Assembly: GCA_023415775.1 (NCBI GenBank)
Contig: JAEZJM010000012.1
Location: 1-38,744 of the forward strand
Length of the DNA stretch: 38,744 nt
From: Bacillota bacterium
Lineage (GTDB): Bacteria; Bacillota; Negativicutes; Sporomusales; UBA7701
Reading direction: 5' to 3'
Shown here: piece by piece, positions 23,029 through 32,870 of the stretch
How positions within the stretch are numbered: position 1 is the first letter of the stretch
Layout of the letters: each line of letters begins with the position of its first letter
The notes under the pieces: model-generated
The model's input: only the letters and a program-made list of their open reading frames with translations
Told to the model about the DNA's origin: nothing
Databases searched by the model: none
Made by a program: the position numbers and the translations under genes

Positions 23029-24447
23029 ATGGGTATCGTCGGCGACGTCTGCCGGAAAACAACCGCCCTTACCGCGGAACAGATCGAGGCGCTGGAAGTT
23101 GTTGCCGATGGTCTGCAAATCGCCGCCGACCTTGCTCACGCCCAAGTGACCGTATACGCCAGGGCCCGCGAGGCCGCCTTCCTGGTTATAATCGCCCAGG
23201 CCAAGCCCCACACCAGCTTCATCCAATACAGGCCAAACCTTCTCGGCACGACGGTCAGCGCCACCGAAGAACCCCTGATATGGCGGACCATCTCCACCGG
23301 CGAACACATCAGCGGTGAGCGGGAATGGGCGCTCGGCATGGAAGTGCTCGCCATGCAGACCTTCCCCGTGGCTGACGCCGCCGGCCAAACCGTCGCCGCC
23401 GTCAGCTTCGAATCCGGCATTGAGGACGACGCCGCCGGCGACCACAGCATCCTCATCGAAACAGCCTTTCAGTTCCTGACCTCGGCCCACGTCGCCGCCG
23501 GCACCGTCTACCGCCCGCTTTCGGCCCGCGAAGGCATCATCATCCTCGACGACCGCGGGCGGGTCGTATACGCCAACACCGCTGCCGCCAGCATCTACAA
23601 ACTCTTCGGCGTCGGGCGCATCATCGGCCGCCGCGTCTACGACCGCCAGGTAAACCTCCGGCTCGCCCTCAAGGCCGCAAGCACCCGCCAGCCGCAGGAG
23701 AGCGAGCTGGAAATCGGCAACGTCATCCTCGCCCAGCGGGCCATCCCAATCGTCCGCGGCGCGCAGACCGCGCGAACCGTCATGATCGTCGCCGACATCA
23801 CGGAGGTCAAGAAAAAGGAAAAAGAACTCCTCATAAAATCGGCCGTCATCCAGGAAATCCATCACCGGGTAAAAAATAACCTTCAGACCATCGCCAGCCT
23901 ACTCAGGCTCCAGGCGCGCCGCACCCCTTCGGCCGAAGTCAAGGCGGCCCTGCGCGAAAGCGTCAACCGCATCCTCAGCATCTCAGTCGTCCATGAATTC
24001 CTCTCCCAGCAGGACGCCGAATTCATCGACGTAGCCGAAGTTGCCAAAAACATCCTCGACCTTGTCATCGAAAACATGCTCGAGCCCGACTTCAACGTCC
24101 AGACGGTATTCAACGGCCAGCGGTTGGTGCTGCCGTCCGACCAGGCGATCAGCCTGGCCCTGGCGATCAACGAACTCATCCAAAACTCCATCGAGCACGG
24201 CTTCGTCGGCCGGCGGGAAGGAGTCATCGGCGTAGAAATCGTCGCCCTGAAAGACGCCTACCAGATCGACATCTGGGACAACGGCATCGGTCTGCCGCCC
24301 GATTTCGGCCAGAAAGAGTCCAACAGCCTCGGCCTGCAGATCATCACAACGCTCGTCGAAAACGACCTTGGCGGCACGTTCCGGCTGCACTCGCGGAACG
24401 GGACCAGGGCAAGCATAATCGTACCGTGCAGCACGGAGGGAGGATAA
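23029..24447 (+). CDS. EutW-like sensor histidine kinase (HisKA_2 type)
   Basis: 472 residues, no membrane segment. Order: an N-terminal sensor domain (about 15-160) of the kind found in EutW-like kinases; PAS (about 166-262, GIIILDDRGRVVYANTAA); a HisKA_2 dimerisation domain with phosphoacceptor H278 in QEIHHRVKNNLQTIASLLRL; and HATPase_c with NELIQNSIEHG, DNGIGLPP and SLGLQII. ATG 23029 is preferred over ATG 23011 because TGGAGGT (23018-23024) lies between them. The ANTAR regulator starts 1 bp after its stop, so this is a cytoplasmic two-component pair that probably senses a small molecule. No eut or other metabolic genes adjoin to name the ligand. Confidence 0.9.
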   Translation: MGIVGDVCRKTTALTAEQIEALEVVADGLQIAADLAHAQVTVYARAREAAFLVIIAQAKPHTSFIQYRPNLLGTTVSATEEPLIWRTISTGEHISGEREWALGMEVLAMQTFPVADAAGQTVAAVSFESGIEDDAAGDHSILIETAFQFLTSAHVAAGTVYRPLSAREGIIILDDRGRVVYANTAAASIYKLFGVGRIIGRRVYDRQVNLRLALKAASTRQPQESELEIGNVILAQRAIPIVRGAQTARTVMIVADITEVKKKEKELLIKSAVIQEIHHRVKNNLQTIASLLRLQARRTPSAEVKAALRESVNRILSISVVHEFLSQQDAEFIDVAEVAKNILDLVIENMLEPDFNVQTVFNGQRLVLPSDQAISLALAINELIQNSIEHGFVGRREGVIGVEIVALKDAYQIDIWDNGIGLPPDFGQKESNSLGLQIITTLVENDLGGTFRLHSRNGTRASIIVPCSTEGG

Positions 24448-24448
24448 C

Positions 24449-25027
24449 ATGCAACCCTTACGAATCGTCATCGCCGACAATGAATCGATAATCCGCATGG
24501 ATCTCAAGGAACTGCTCGAAGAAGCGGGCCACACCGTCGTCGGCGAAGCGGCCGACGGCGTCAAGGCGATCGAACTGACCCGCCGCCACAAGCCCGACCT
24601 TGTCGTCATGGACATCAAGATGCCCGAAATGGACGGCATCACCGCCGCCAAAATCATCTCCAACGAAAAAATCGCCCCCGTGCTGCTCCTTACCGCCTTC
24701 AGCCAGAAGGAAATCGTCGAAAAAGCCAAAGATTCCGGCGTACTGGCGTACCTCGTCAAGCCGGTCAAGGAAGCCAACCTTTTCCCGGCCATCGAGATAG
24801 CCCTGTCGCGGTTTCAGGAGTTCGCTGAGCTAGAGCGCGAACTGGAAGAAGTAAAAAACTCCCTCGAAACGCGCAAGATCCTCGACCGGGCCAAAGGCAT
24901 CCTCATGGACGCCTACAACCTGAGCGAAAGCGAAGCCTACCGCCGCATCCAGCAATACAGCATGTCCAAGCGCAAATCGATCAGAGAAGTGGCCGAGGCG
25001 ATCGTCGAAGCCGCCACCAAGAAATAA
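24449..25027 (+). CDS. ANTAR-domain response regulator (RNA-binding antiterminator, EutV-like)
   Basis: 192 residues. Receiver domain 4-120: acidic pair at D10, phosphoacceptor D55 in VVMDIKMPEMDG, T83 in LLLTAF and K108-region KPVKEANL. A helical linker (about 125-145) leads to the ANTAR domain (about 140-190): RKILDRAKGILMDAYNLSES then AYRRIQQYSMSKRKSIREVAEAI. ANTAR regulators bind paired hairpins in mRNA leaders and prevent terminator formation when phosphorylated. Coupled to the kinase (1-bp gap). No obvious paired-hairpin target was found next to it; its targets may be elsewhere. Confidence 0.93.
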   Translation: MQPLRIVIADNESIIRMDLKELLEEAGHTVVGEAADGVKAIELTRRHKPDLVVMDIKMPEMDGITAAKIISNEKIAPVLLLTAFSQKEIVEKAKDSGVLAYLVKPVKEANLFPAIEIALSRFQEFAELERELEEVKNSLETRKILDRAKGILMDAYNLSESEAYRRIQQYSMSKRKSIREVAEAIVEAATKK

Positions 25028-25063
25028 CGTCATTTCTAAACACCTTTGAATGAGGTTATCGTT

Positions 25064-25549
25064 ATGAAGCGTCGTTACGAAGTCCACCCCGTCGCCGGTA
25101 AAAATTCGCTGCGCTTCTGGCCCGACGCGGTCAGTCCCCTCCGGGTCATCTGGAACTTCACAATAATATCCCTCGGCCGCATTTCGCCCTCCTTTCACGT
25201 CAAAAACTTCCTCTACCGTCTCCTGGGCGTCAAAATCGGCAAAAACGCCTCCGTCGGCCTCATGGTCATGCTGGACATATTCTTTCCCGAAACCATCGAC
25301 ATCGGCGACAACGTCATCATCGGCTACAACACCACCCTCCTCGGCCACGAATTCCTCAAAGACGAATGGCGCAAAGGCAAAATCGTCATCGAAAAGGACG
25401 TCGTCATCGGCGCCAACTGCACCATTCTGCCCGGAGTGGTCATCGGCGAAGGCGCGGTCGTCTCCGCCATGACGCTCGTCAACCACGACATCCCGCCCCG
25501 CTCCTTCTACGGCGGCGTGCCGGCGCGTGACCTGAGGGCAGGCAAATGA
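25064..25549 (+). CDS. Hexapeptide-repeat (left-handed beta-helix) acyltransferase
   Basis: 161 residues. Imperfect hexapeptide turns run from about 65 (GVKIGKNASVGLMVMLD, IDIGDNVIIGYNTTLLG, VIEKDVVIGANCTILPG, VVIGEGAVVSAMTLV) and end with the PxxFYGGVPARDL motif typical of maltose/galactoside/serine O-acetyltransferase relatives. It probably transfers an acetyl group from acetyl-CoA to a sugar or similar acceptor; the acceptor is unknown. ATG 25064 follows GAGG. Its stop overlaps the DUF1405 start (ATGA), so the two are coupled. Confidence 0.88.
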   Translation: MKRRYEVHPVAGKNSLRFWPDAVSPLRVIWNFTIISLGRISPSFHVKNFLYRLLGVKIGKNASVGLMVMLDIFFPETIDIGDNVIIGYNTTLLGHEFLKDEWRKGKIVIEKDVVIGANCTILPGVVIGEGAVVSAMTLVNHDIPPRSFYGGVPARDLRAGK

Positions 25550-26139
25550 TCGCCCTATTCTACCGGCGCTGGTTCCTGCTCGCCCTCGTCGCCGTCAACG
25601 CCGCCGGCACCGTCTGGGGCGTCGTCTGGTACTGGGAGCAGCTCCTCGCCACGCCCTGGTACTTCCTGCCGTTCGTACCCGACTCGCCGGGGCATGCCGC
25701 CCTCTTCGGCATCTATGTCTGGTGGCTGGCGAAAGAACGGGTGGAGCGCCTCGGCCCCGGGCAGACCTTCCTCGCCTGGGCGGGTGTGCTGGGGGTAATC
25801 AAATACGGCCTGTGGACGACCGTCATCATCAGCCAGTACCTCATCGCCCAGGGGACCCAGCCCGGCCTCGAAGACTGGATGCTCTACTTCAGCCACGGCG
25901 GCATGGCGCTCCAAGGGCTAGTCTACATGGGGCGGCTGCCCCGGACGGCGATGCCGGCCGTGCTTACCGTACTGTGGCTGTCGCTCAACGACTTCTTCGA
26001 CTACATCCTCTTCACCCACCCCCGGCTGCCGCTCCCCGACCAGGTCGCGGCGGCCGCCTGGACCAATATCATCCTCACCGCCCTCGTGGCGGTACTGGCG
26101 TACGGGCTTATGAGCAGAAAGAAAACCGGCAGGGCTTGA
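25546..26139 (+). CDS. DUF1405 (YpjA-like) integral membrane protein
   Basis: 197 residues with about six hydrophobic segments. The family signature is LALVAVNAAGTVWGVVWYWE followed by TPWYFLPFVPDSPGHAALFG, with a conserved Asp-Ser-Pro at the membrane face. The function of YpjA/DUF1405 is not known. It overlaps the acyltransferase by 4 nt, suggesting the pair acts together, perhaps on an envelope molecule (inference). Its stop codon lies in the loop of the following terminator. Confidence 0.88.
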   Translation: MIALFYRRWFLLALVAVNAAGTVWGVVWYWEQLLATPWYFLPFVPDSPGHAALFGIYVWWLAKERVERLGPGQTFLAWAGVLGVIKYGLWTTVIISQYLIAQGTQPGLEDWMLYFSHGGMALQGLVYMGRLPRTAMPAVLTVLWLSLNDFFDYILFTHPRLPLPDQVAAAAWTNIILTALVAVLAYGLMSRKKTGRA

Positions 26140-26158
26140 CCCTGCCGGTTTTATCTTT
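26122..26158 (+). terminator. Terminator overlapping the DUF1405 stop codon
   Basis: AAAACCGGCAGGG (26122-26134) pairs perfectly with CCCTGCCGGTTTT (26140-26152), 13 bp. The loop CTTGA contains the TGA stop, and TTATCTTTAT follows. Confidence 0.9.
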
Positions 26159-26164
26159 ATCCAC

Positions 26165-26221
26165 CGCCCCACGGGACAACGCCTAAGCCCTCTCCCGCAT
26201 GCATAAAATAACCGTGGGGCG
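26165..26221. repeat. Long-range inverted repeat upstream of groESL
   Basis: CGCCCCACGG (26165-26174) and CCGTGGGGCG (26212-26221) are perfect 10-bp complements 37 nt apart, between the DUF1405 terminator and the groE promoter. No T tract follows, so it is not a simple terminator; its role is unknown. Confidence 0.5.
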
Positions 26222-26294
26222 AAGAAAATACCAGAGATGTCCCGCCCGGGCCAAAAAATGTTTTAAAAAATGCCGATTTTACCCGCTTCGGCTC

Positions 26295-26323
26295 TTGATT
26301 TTCCGCCGCGAATTATATATCAT
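26295..26323 (+). promoter_or_regulatory. SigmaA promoter of groESL
   Basis: TTGATT (26295-26300) and TATCAT (26318-26323) are spaced by 17 bp, placing the start near 26330, just before CIRCE. Confidence 0.6.
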
Positions 26324-26334
26324 AATTTATGGAA

Positions 26335-26361
26335 TTAGCACTCGCCTGTGGTGAGTGCTAA
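26335..26361 (+). promoter_or_regulatory. CIRCE element (HrcA operator)
   Basis: TTAGCACTC-N9-GAGTGCTAA is a perfect CIRCE. HrcA repressor binds it and releases it on heat or protein-folding stress. It lies within the groESL leader. Confidence 0.98.
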
Positions 26362-26408
26362 CAACAAGAATACATACTAATACAAATACAGAAGGAGGTT
26401 TTTTCCAC

Positions 26409-26693
26409 ATGATCAAGCCGTTAGGCGACAGAGTAGTCATCAAAGTCCTCGAGAAGGAAGAGAAAACCAAGAGCGGCATCGTACTTCCCGACACCGCCAA
26501 AGAGAAGCCCCAGGAGGGCAAAATCGTGGCGGTCGGCACCGGCAAAGTGCTTGACAACGGTCAGCGCATCGCGCTCGACGTCAAGGAAGGCGACAAGGTC
26601 ATCTTCTCCAAGTATGCCGGCACCGAAGTCAAAATCGACGGCCAGGATTATCTTATCCTCAGCGAGCGGGACGTCCTGGCGATTGTTGAGTAA
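26409..26693 (+). CDS. groES: Co-chaperonin GroES
   Basis: 94 residues, normal length. MIKPLGDRVVIKVLEKEEKT opens the beta-barrel, then the mobile loop KSGIVLPDTAKEKPQEG, GKIVAVGTGK and YAGTEVKIDGQDYLILSERD. It forms the heptameric lid of GroEL. ATG 26409 is preceded by AGAAGGAGGT; an upstream in-frame start at 26355 would run through CIRCE and is rejected. groEL follows after 22 bp. Confidence 0.98.
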   Translation: MIKPLGDRVVIKVLEKEEKTKSGIVLPDTAKEKPQEGKIVAVGTGKVLDNGQRIALDVKEGDKVIFSKYAGTEVKIDGQDYLILSERDVLAIVE

Positions 26694-26715
26694 TATAAGG
26701 GGGTAAAGAAGAGAA

Positions 26716-28349
<1,634 letters not shown>

Positions 28350-28350
<1 letters not shown>

Positions 28351-28392
28351 AAAAAGACGGCCGCGCCTTAAAATACAAGGCCGGCGACCGTC
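28350..28392 (-). terminator. Hairpin between groEL and the integrase remnant
   Basis: GACGG (28356-28360) pairs CCGTC (28388-28392), with inner CCTT/AAGG pairing, an imperfect stem. The adjacent A run at 28349-28355 gives a U tract only on the minus strand, so it would terminate the integrase transcript. Confidence 0.45.
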
Positions 28393-28440
28393 AGAATCCG
28401 CCAATGTTACCATTTTGTTACCCGAATTCAGCATAAAAAA

Positions 28441-28980
28441 TTAGAGGCTGTCCATGAGTCGATCAAACTTGTGGGCGGCCTCTTTTTTCATGTCCTTGGT
28501 GACATGGAGGTACACCCGCCTGGTCGTTTCGTCGTCGGCATGACCGAGTCGCTCCATAATCTCCTCCAGGCCCACGCCAGCCTCCGCCAGTAGTGACGTA
28601 TGTGTGTGTCTGAGGGAATGGGGGGTAAGCTCGGAATTCAAGTCTGAGAGGCGCAGGAGGCGCGACATGCGGTTTTCAATCCGCTTGATGTAATGAGGGT
28701 ACCCCGGGTATCTTTCGAGTGTGAAAACAAAATTCTCGTCATGCCATACATCGCGCTTTTTCATCTTAAAGATACGCTGCCGAGCCTGGTGTAGTTCCAG
28801 TTCGGTAATCACCTTGGCCGAGACTGTTACCTCTCGGATTGACGTCTTCGTTTTCGGCGGCAGCAATTCGTAGGCTTCAATTTTGTTCCCTGGATTGTAA
28901 TATGTTTTTGTGATACTTATCGTTCGATTATCGAAGTCGACGTCCGACCATTTAAGCGCGCATAGGATGGTGCCTAATGG
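28441..28980 (-). pseudogene. Tyrosine integrase, N-terminally truncated remnant
   Basis: The minus-strand frame is open from 28980, just inside a stop codon (28981-28983), to the TAA at 28441-28443: about 179 residues of a phage tyrosine recombinase catalytic domain. It begins LGTILCALKWSDVDFDN, matching the part just after the first catalytic Arg. It then keeps the beta-hairpin Lys region (LLPPKTKTSIREV), HSLRHTH (H-x-x-R), GHADDETT and the nucleophile Tyr in RVYLHV. The N-terminal DNA-binding domain and the first catalytic Arg (expected as RxGE, here P-L-G-T) are gone. No normal start exists; TTG 28864-28866 is the only internal one. It should be inactive. Its break coincides with the tape measure start on the other strand. 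Confidence 0.85.
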
Positions 28981-31100
28981 CTAGCAAGACATACGAAATA
29001 GCCTTTAACCTCGCCGCTAGGCTCGGCAGTTCGTTCAGCAGCACCTTTTCCGGTGCGTCTCAGCAGCTTTCCACCCTGCAAACCAATGTCAAGAGCACTC
29101 GGGCTGCGATGCGCGAACTGGAGATGCAGCAGCGGAAAGGTATCGTCTCCACCCTCGAGTACGCAGCGAGTTACGAAAAACTGACCGCGCAACTCTATAA
29201 GGCCGAGCAGCTGCAGGGGCGGCTAGCCAAGTCACAGGCATTGCAGAGCCGGGTAAGCGCGGTTGGCGACAAGGCCAGGGGCGTGGCCACCACGGCGGCG
29301 GCCGCCGGCGCTGGTCTCGCAGTTCCCGCGGCGGCGGCGATTTCCTTTGATACCGAAATGGCGTACGTGGCAAAACAGGTCGACAATGCCAGGGATGAGG
29401 CGGGCAGGCTGACGGAAATCGGGCTGCAGGCGAAGTTGGATATCCTGGCTCTGTCCAGGGATCTGATGAGGTACCCCGACGAAGTCGCGAAGGCCTACGC
29501 TCTTTCCGCCCGGTCTGGTGTCAAGGGAGTGGAAAACCTTCGTAAGATGACGGAGATAGGCGTTATGATGGGTACGGCTTTCGAGATTCCGGCCGAGCAG
29601 GTGTCCACCGACATGGCGAAGATAGGTAACGCCCTGGGCTATAACCTCGAAACGGCAGAAGGCATCGCCAGGCTAGAAGCTCTGGCCGACAAGATCAACT
29701 ACGTTGATGACCAGACGCTCGCCACCGGCGACGAGCTGATCGACTTTGTGAAGCGTACCGCCGGCGTTATCAAGGGGTTGGCACCTTCAATGAGTGAAGG
29801 CTTGACAATCGGTCTGGGCGGCGGTCTGCTGGCAGCCGGTGAGAAGGCTGAGATTGCCAGTCGGGCGATCAACAACATGCTGACCAAATTCGCCGCAGCG
29901 CCGGTGGAGTCAAAGGGCTTCCAGGAGGCGCTGTCGGTAATCGGAATGAGTGCGGAGCAGCTGCAGTCCGGTATGATCCAGGACGCCGACGCTACGATTT
30001 TAAATCTCTTCGAGCGGATTCAGCAGCTTGACAAAGCAACCCAGAACAACGTCCTCGCCGAGCTGATCGGCAAGGACCACATCGACACCATCAGCAAGCT
30101 GACAGGGAACTACGACAAATTCCTGGACGCCATTAAAAAAGCAAATTCCGAGGCTGCCAAGGGCAGCGTGCGTAAAGAATTCGAGATAATGTCCAAGACC
30201 TCAAAAAGGCAGTTGGAAGGTACCGCGACGGCACTGGCACGTGCCGGCGGCGCACTGGGCGAAGGGCTGTTGCCGAGCCTTAATGAAAAAGCTCAAGGCC
30301 TGGCCAGGTTAGCCGAGACGGTCGGCGTGTTCGCCCGCGAGCACCCGGCGCTGACAAGCGCGGTTATGACCGGCGCTGCCGGGCTGGTGGCCTTTGCGCT
30401 GGCAGCGTCGATGGCAACTTTCGTTGTTGCCAGAGCAGTGGCGCCGCTGATCGCGTTTACTCGCTGGATGTTCCTGGGCAGGATGGCCACTGACGGCACG
30501 GTTCTCGCATCTCGGGCCGCCATCATAGCGACGCGGGCCTGGGCGGCAGCGCAGTGGCTGATTAATGCGGCCATGGCCGCCAACCCCATCGGGCTCGTTA
30601 TTGTCGGCGTAGCGGCGCTGATCGCCGCCGGCTGGGCGCTATACAAGAATTGGGACACGGTTATCGCCTGGTTTCAGGATAAATTCGCCTGGTTGGAGAC
30701 GGCATGGGAAAGGCTTAAAAACCTGTTCGGCACCGGCATAAATATCCTTGTCAGCATGCCGGTCGCCGGCGGCGACGTACCGATGATCATCCCCCACGCT
30801 GCAGGCGGCATATTCAACCGGCCGCACGTAGGTCTTCTCGCCGAAGCTGGAGTACCGGAGTCCGCAATCCCTATCGACGGCAGCAGCCGGTCGCTTGGGC
30901 TATGGCAGAAAACGGGGGAGATGCTGGGTGTGTCTGCGGGCGGCGGCGGTGCCTTCACCGCCACGTTCGCGCCGGTCATCCAAGTGGGCGACAGCGCGAA
31001 GGCGGCGGATGTACAAAAGGTGCTCGACGACGAACGGGCAAAATTCCGGCGGATGTGGGAAGACATGATGCAGGAAGCGAGGCGGCTCAGCTATGCCTAG
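28977..31100 (+). CDS. Phage tail tape measure protein
   Basis: 707 residues. The N-terminus ASKTYEIAFNLAARLGSSFS is typical of P2-like Firmicute phage tape measures, so the protein looks complete. A coiled-coil region (about 30-95) precedes an Ala/Gly-rich hydrophobic stretch (about 100-120). The PhageMin tail domain lies at about 130-400, with further hydrophobic segments near 460-490 and 525-560. The end has the AAGGIFNRPHVGLLAEAGVPESAIP motif common to tape measures. It sets tail length and helps DNA passage. It is the first gene of the remaining tail cluster; AGGATGG (28964-28970), its only RBS, lies in sequence that also encodes integrase on the other strand. Confidence 0.93.
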   Translation: MASKTYEIAFNLAARLGSSFSSTFSGASQQLSTLQTNVKSTRAAMRELEMQQRKGIVSTLEYAASYEKLTAQLYKAEQLQGRLAKSQALQSRVSAVGDKARGVATTAAAAGAGLAVPAAAAISFDTEMAYVAKQVDNARDEAGRLTEIGLQAKLDILALSRDLMRYPDEVAKAYALSARSGVKGVENLRKMTEIGVMMGTAFEIPAEQVSTDMAKIGNALGYNLETAEGIARLEALADKINYVDDQTLATGDELIDFVKRTAGVIKGLAPSMSEGLTIGLGGGLLAAGEKAEIASRAINNMLTKFAAAPVESKGFQEALSVIGMSAEQLQSGMIQDADATILNLFERIQQLDKATQNNVLAELIGKDHIDTISKLTGNYDKFLDAIKKANSEAAKGSVRKEFEIMSKTSKRQLEGTATALARAGGALGEGLLPSLNEKAQGLARLAETVGVFAREHPALTSAVMTGAAGLVAFALAASMATFVVARAVAPLIAFTRWMFLGRMATDGTVLASRAAIIATRAWAAAQWLINAAMAANPIGLVIVGVAALIAAGWALYKNWDTVIAWFQDKFAWLETAWERLKNLFGTGINILVSMPVAGGDVPMIIPHAAGGIFNRPHVGLLAEAGVPESAIPIDGSSRSLGLWQKTGEMLGVSAGGGGAFTATFAPVIQVGDSAKAADVQKVLDDERAKFRRMWEDMMQEARRLSYA

Positions 31101-31308
31101 CACATATACGACCGTCCAGGGCGACGCCTGGGATATCATCAGCCTGAAAGTCTATGGTACCGAGAAGAACATGTCGACGCTCATCGAAGCCAACCCGGCG
31201 CATCGCGGGACCGTCATCTTCGCGGCAGGGGTGCAACTGACCGTCCCCACCAGGTCGGTATCGTCCATCCCCAGCAGCGTGCCGCCCTGGAAAAGGGGCG
31301 TGGATTAA
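31093..31308 (+). CDS. P2 gpX-like tail protein with LysM fold
   Basis: 71 residues, essentially one LysM-like unit: YTTVQGDAWDIISLKVYG, then LIEANPAHRGTVIFAAGVQLTVP. P2 gpX-type proteins sit at the tail/baseplate hub. The ATG overlaps the tape measure end by 8 nt, and gene D starts immediately after its stop. Confidence 0.88.
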   Translation: MPSTYTTVQGDAWDIISLKVYGTEKNMSTLIEANPAHRGTVIFAAGVQLTVPTRSVSSIPSSVPPWKRGVD

Positions 31309-32397
31309 GTGGAGCCCCGGCGCGTAGAAGTCAGCCTGACCTACAATCACACGAAGGTATCCAGCGACATCGCCCGGTTCCTGCTTTCCCTGACCTATAC
31401 CGACAACTCCAGCGGCCAGGCTGACGATCTACAGATCACGCTGGAGGATCGCGAACAGCTCTGGGCAAACGGCTGGGTACCGGAAAAAGGCGACACAATT
31501 TCGGCGCAGCTGACGGCGCTCAATTTCAACGGCGAGGGCAGCCGCGAGACGCTGGACTGCGGCTTTTTTGAAATCGATGACTTCGAAATGAGCGGGCCGC
31601 CCAACATCGTGACCGTCAAGGCAGTTTCCGCTGCCGTCTCAGCGGCCCTGAGAGGCGAGGAAAGCACCAGAGCATGGGAGAATATCCGTCTCCGCGACAT
31701 CGCCCAGGACATGGCCGCTAAGGCCGAGATGGGGCTGCAATACCTTGCGGAATACAATCCGCGTTACAAGCGCCGGGATCAGACGGAACAGTCTGACCTG
31801 GCGTTTTTGCTCGAATGCTGCGAGAAGGCCGGGTTGGCGCTGAAGGTGACCAACGACAACATCGTCATCTTCGACGAGGAGCAGATGGAAGCCCAGGCCC
31901 CGGTGATGACTATCGAGAAGGGAAAAAGCAACGTTCTCCGGTACCGGTTCAACTCGCGCAGTCGCGACATTTACCGGGCCTGCGTCGTTCAGTACAAGGA
32001 TCCGTCGACCGGCCAGACCTTCAAGCATATCTATGAACCGCCGAACGCGCCGGTGACCGGGCAGCTGCTCAAGATCAACGAGCGTGTCGAGGATGCCGAG
32101 GAGGGCAAGGTCCTGGCCAGGAAGCGCCTGCGGGAGAAAAACTGCAAGGAGAACATGGCCAGCCTGACGCTGGTCGGCGACGTCCGCTTGGTTGGCGGGG
32201 CGACCGTCCTGGTCAAGAACTGGGGCTCTTTCGACGGCAAATACTACGTCACCCGTGCGCAGCACTCTCTGAATGGCTACACCGTCAGTATCGACATTCA
32301 CAAAACCATGGCGTATGCCCTGAACGAAGCCAAGACCATCGTAGTAGAGAAGAAGGCCCGCAAGCGGACACGGAGGCGGAAGTGGTATGACAAGTAA
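31309..32397 (+). CDS. Phage late control gene D protein (baseplate hub)
   Basis: 362 residues, P2 gpD/T4 gp27-like hub. SLTYTDNSSGQADDLQITLED near the N-terminus and DLAFLLECCEKAGLALKV in the middle are family-typical, with beta-rich flanks and a basic C-terminus (KKARKRTRRRKWYDK). The GTG start abuts the gpX stop codon. It overlaps gene V by 11 nt. The hub connects tail tube and spike. Confidence 0.92.
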   Translation: MEPRRVEVSLTYNHTKVSSDIARFLLSLTYTDNSSGQADDLQITLEDREQLWANGWVPEKGDTISAQLTALNFNGEGSRETLDCGFFEIDDFEMSGPPNIVTVKAVSAAVSAALRGEESTRAWENIRLRDIAQDMAAKAEMGLQYLAEYNPRYKRRDQTEQSDLAFLLECCEKAGLALKVTNDNIVIFDEEQMEAQAPVMTIEKGKSNVLRYRFNSRSRDIYRACVVQYKDPSTGQTFKHIYEPPNAPVTGQLLKINERVEDAEEGKVLARKRLREKNCKENMASLTLVGDVRLVGGATVLVKNWGSFDGKYYVTRAQHSLNGYTVSIDIHKTMAYALNEAKTIVVEKKARKRTRRRKWYDK

Positions 32398-32869
32398 TTT
32401 CAAATTCGTTCGTTACGGCGTGGTGTCGGCCGTCGCCGCCGATCGGGTTCGCGTCGCCTTCGAGGACGAGGACGGCCTGGTCAGCGACTGGCTGCCGGTT
32501 GTCGTGCCGAACACCAAGGACAACAAGGACGTTAAGCCCATGGACGTGGGTGAAGATGTCGTTTGCGTGTTCCTGCCGAACGGGGTGTCGTCGGGGTTCT
32601 GTCTCGGCGCGTTCTACCGTCAGGGAAACCCGCCGCCACACACCGACGTCAACGTGCGCAGCGTCAGGTTCGCCGACGGCACCACCGTATCATACAACCG
32701 CAAGGCCCATGTCCTGGACATAAATTGCGGCACCGGCACGGTCAACATCGTCGCCGGCGGCAACGTCAACGTGACCGGCGACGTCATCGCTGACGGAATC
32801 AGCCTAAAGCAGCATGTGCATCCGGAGAGCATCGGCACCCAGACCGGGCCGCCGTCGGGAGGTGCGTAA
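32387..32869 (+). CDS. Baseplate spike protein gpV
   Basis: 160 residues. An OB-fold starts at VRYGVVSAVAADRVRVAFEDEDGL. A slender beta-prism with short Gly/Val repeats (GTVNIVAGGNVNVTGDVIAD) follows, and the tip carries HVH (143-145) before a Gly/Pro-rich end. In P2 gpV the His-x-His at the tip binds iron and sharpens the membrane-piercing point; the motif is visible here. Overlaps gene D. Confidence 0.9.
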   Translation: MTSNFKFVRYGVVSAVAADRVRVAFEDEDGLVSDWLPVVVPNTKDNKDVKPMDVGEDVVCVFLPNGVSSGFCLGAFYRQGNPPPHTDVNVRSVRFADGTTVSYNRKAHVLDINCGTGTVNIVAGGNVNVTGDVIADGISLKQHVHPESIGTQTGPPSGGA

Positions 32870-32870
32870 C

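Noticed and set aside
26157..26165. TTATCCACC as a DnaA box before groESL
   Set aside because: A single one-mismatch site overlapping a terminator tail is expected by chance.
28351..28440. attL core for the prophage between groEL and the integrase
   Set aside because: The opposite end lies outside the window, so no matching direct repeat can be tested.
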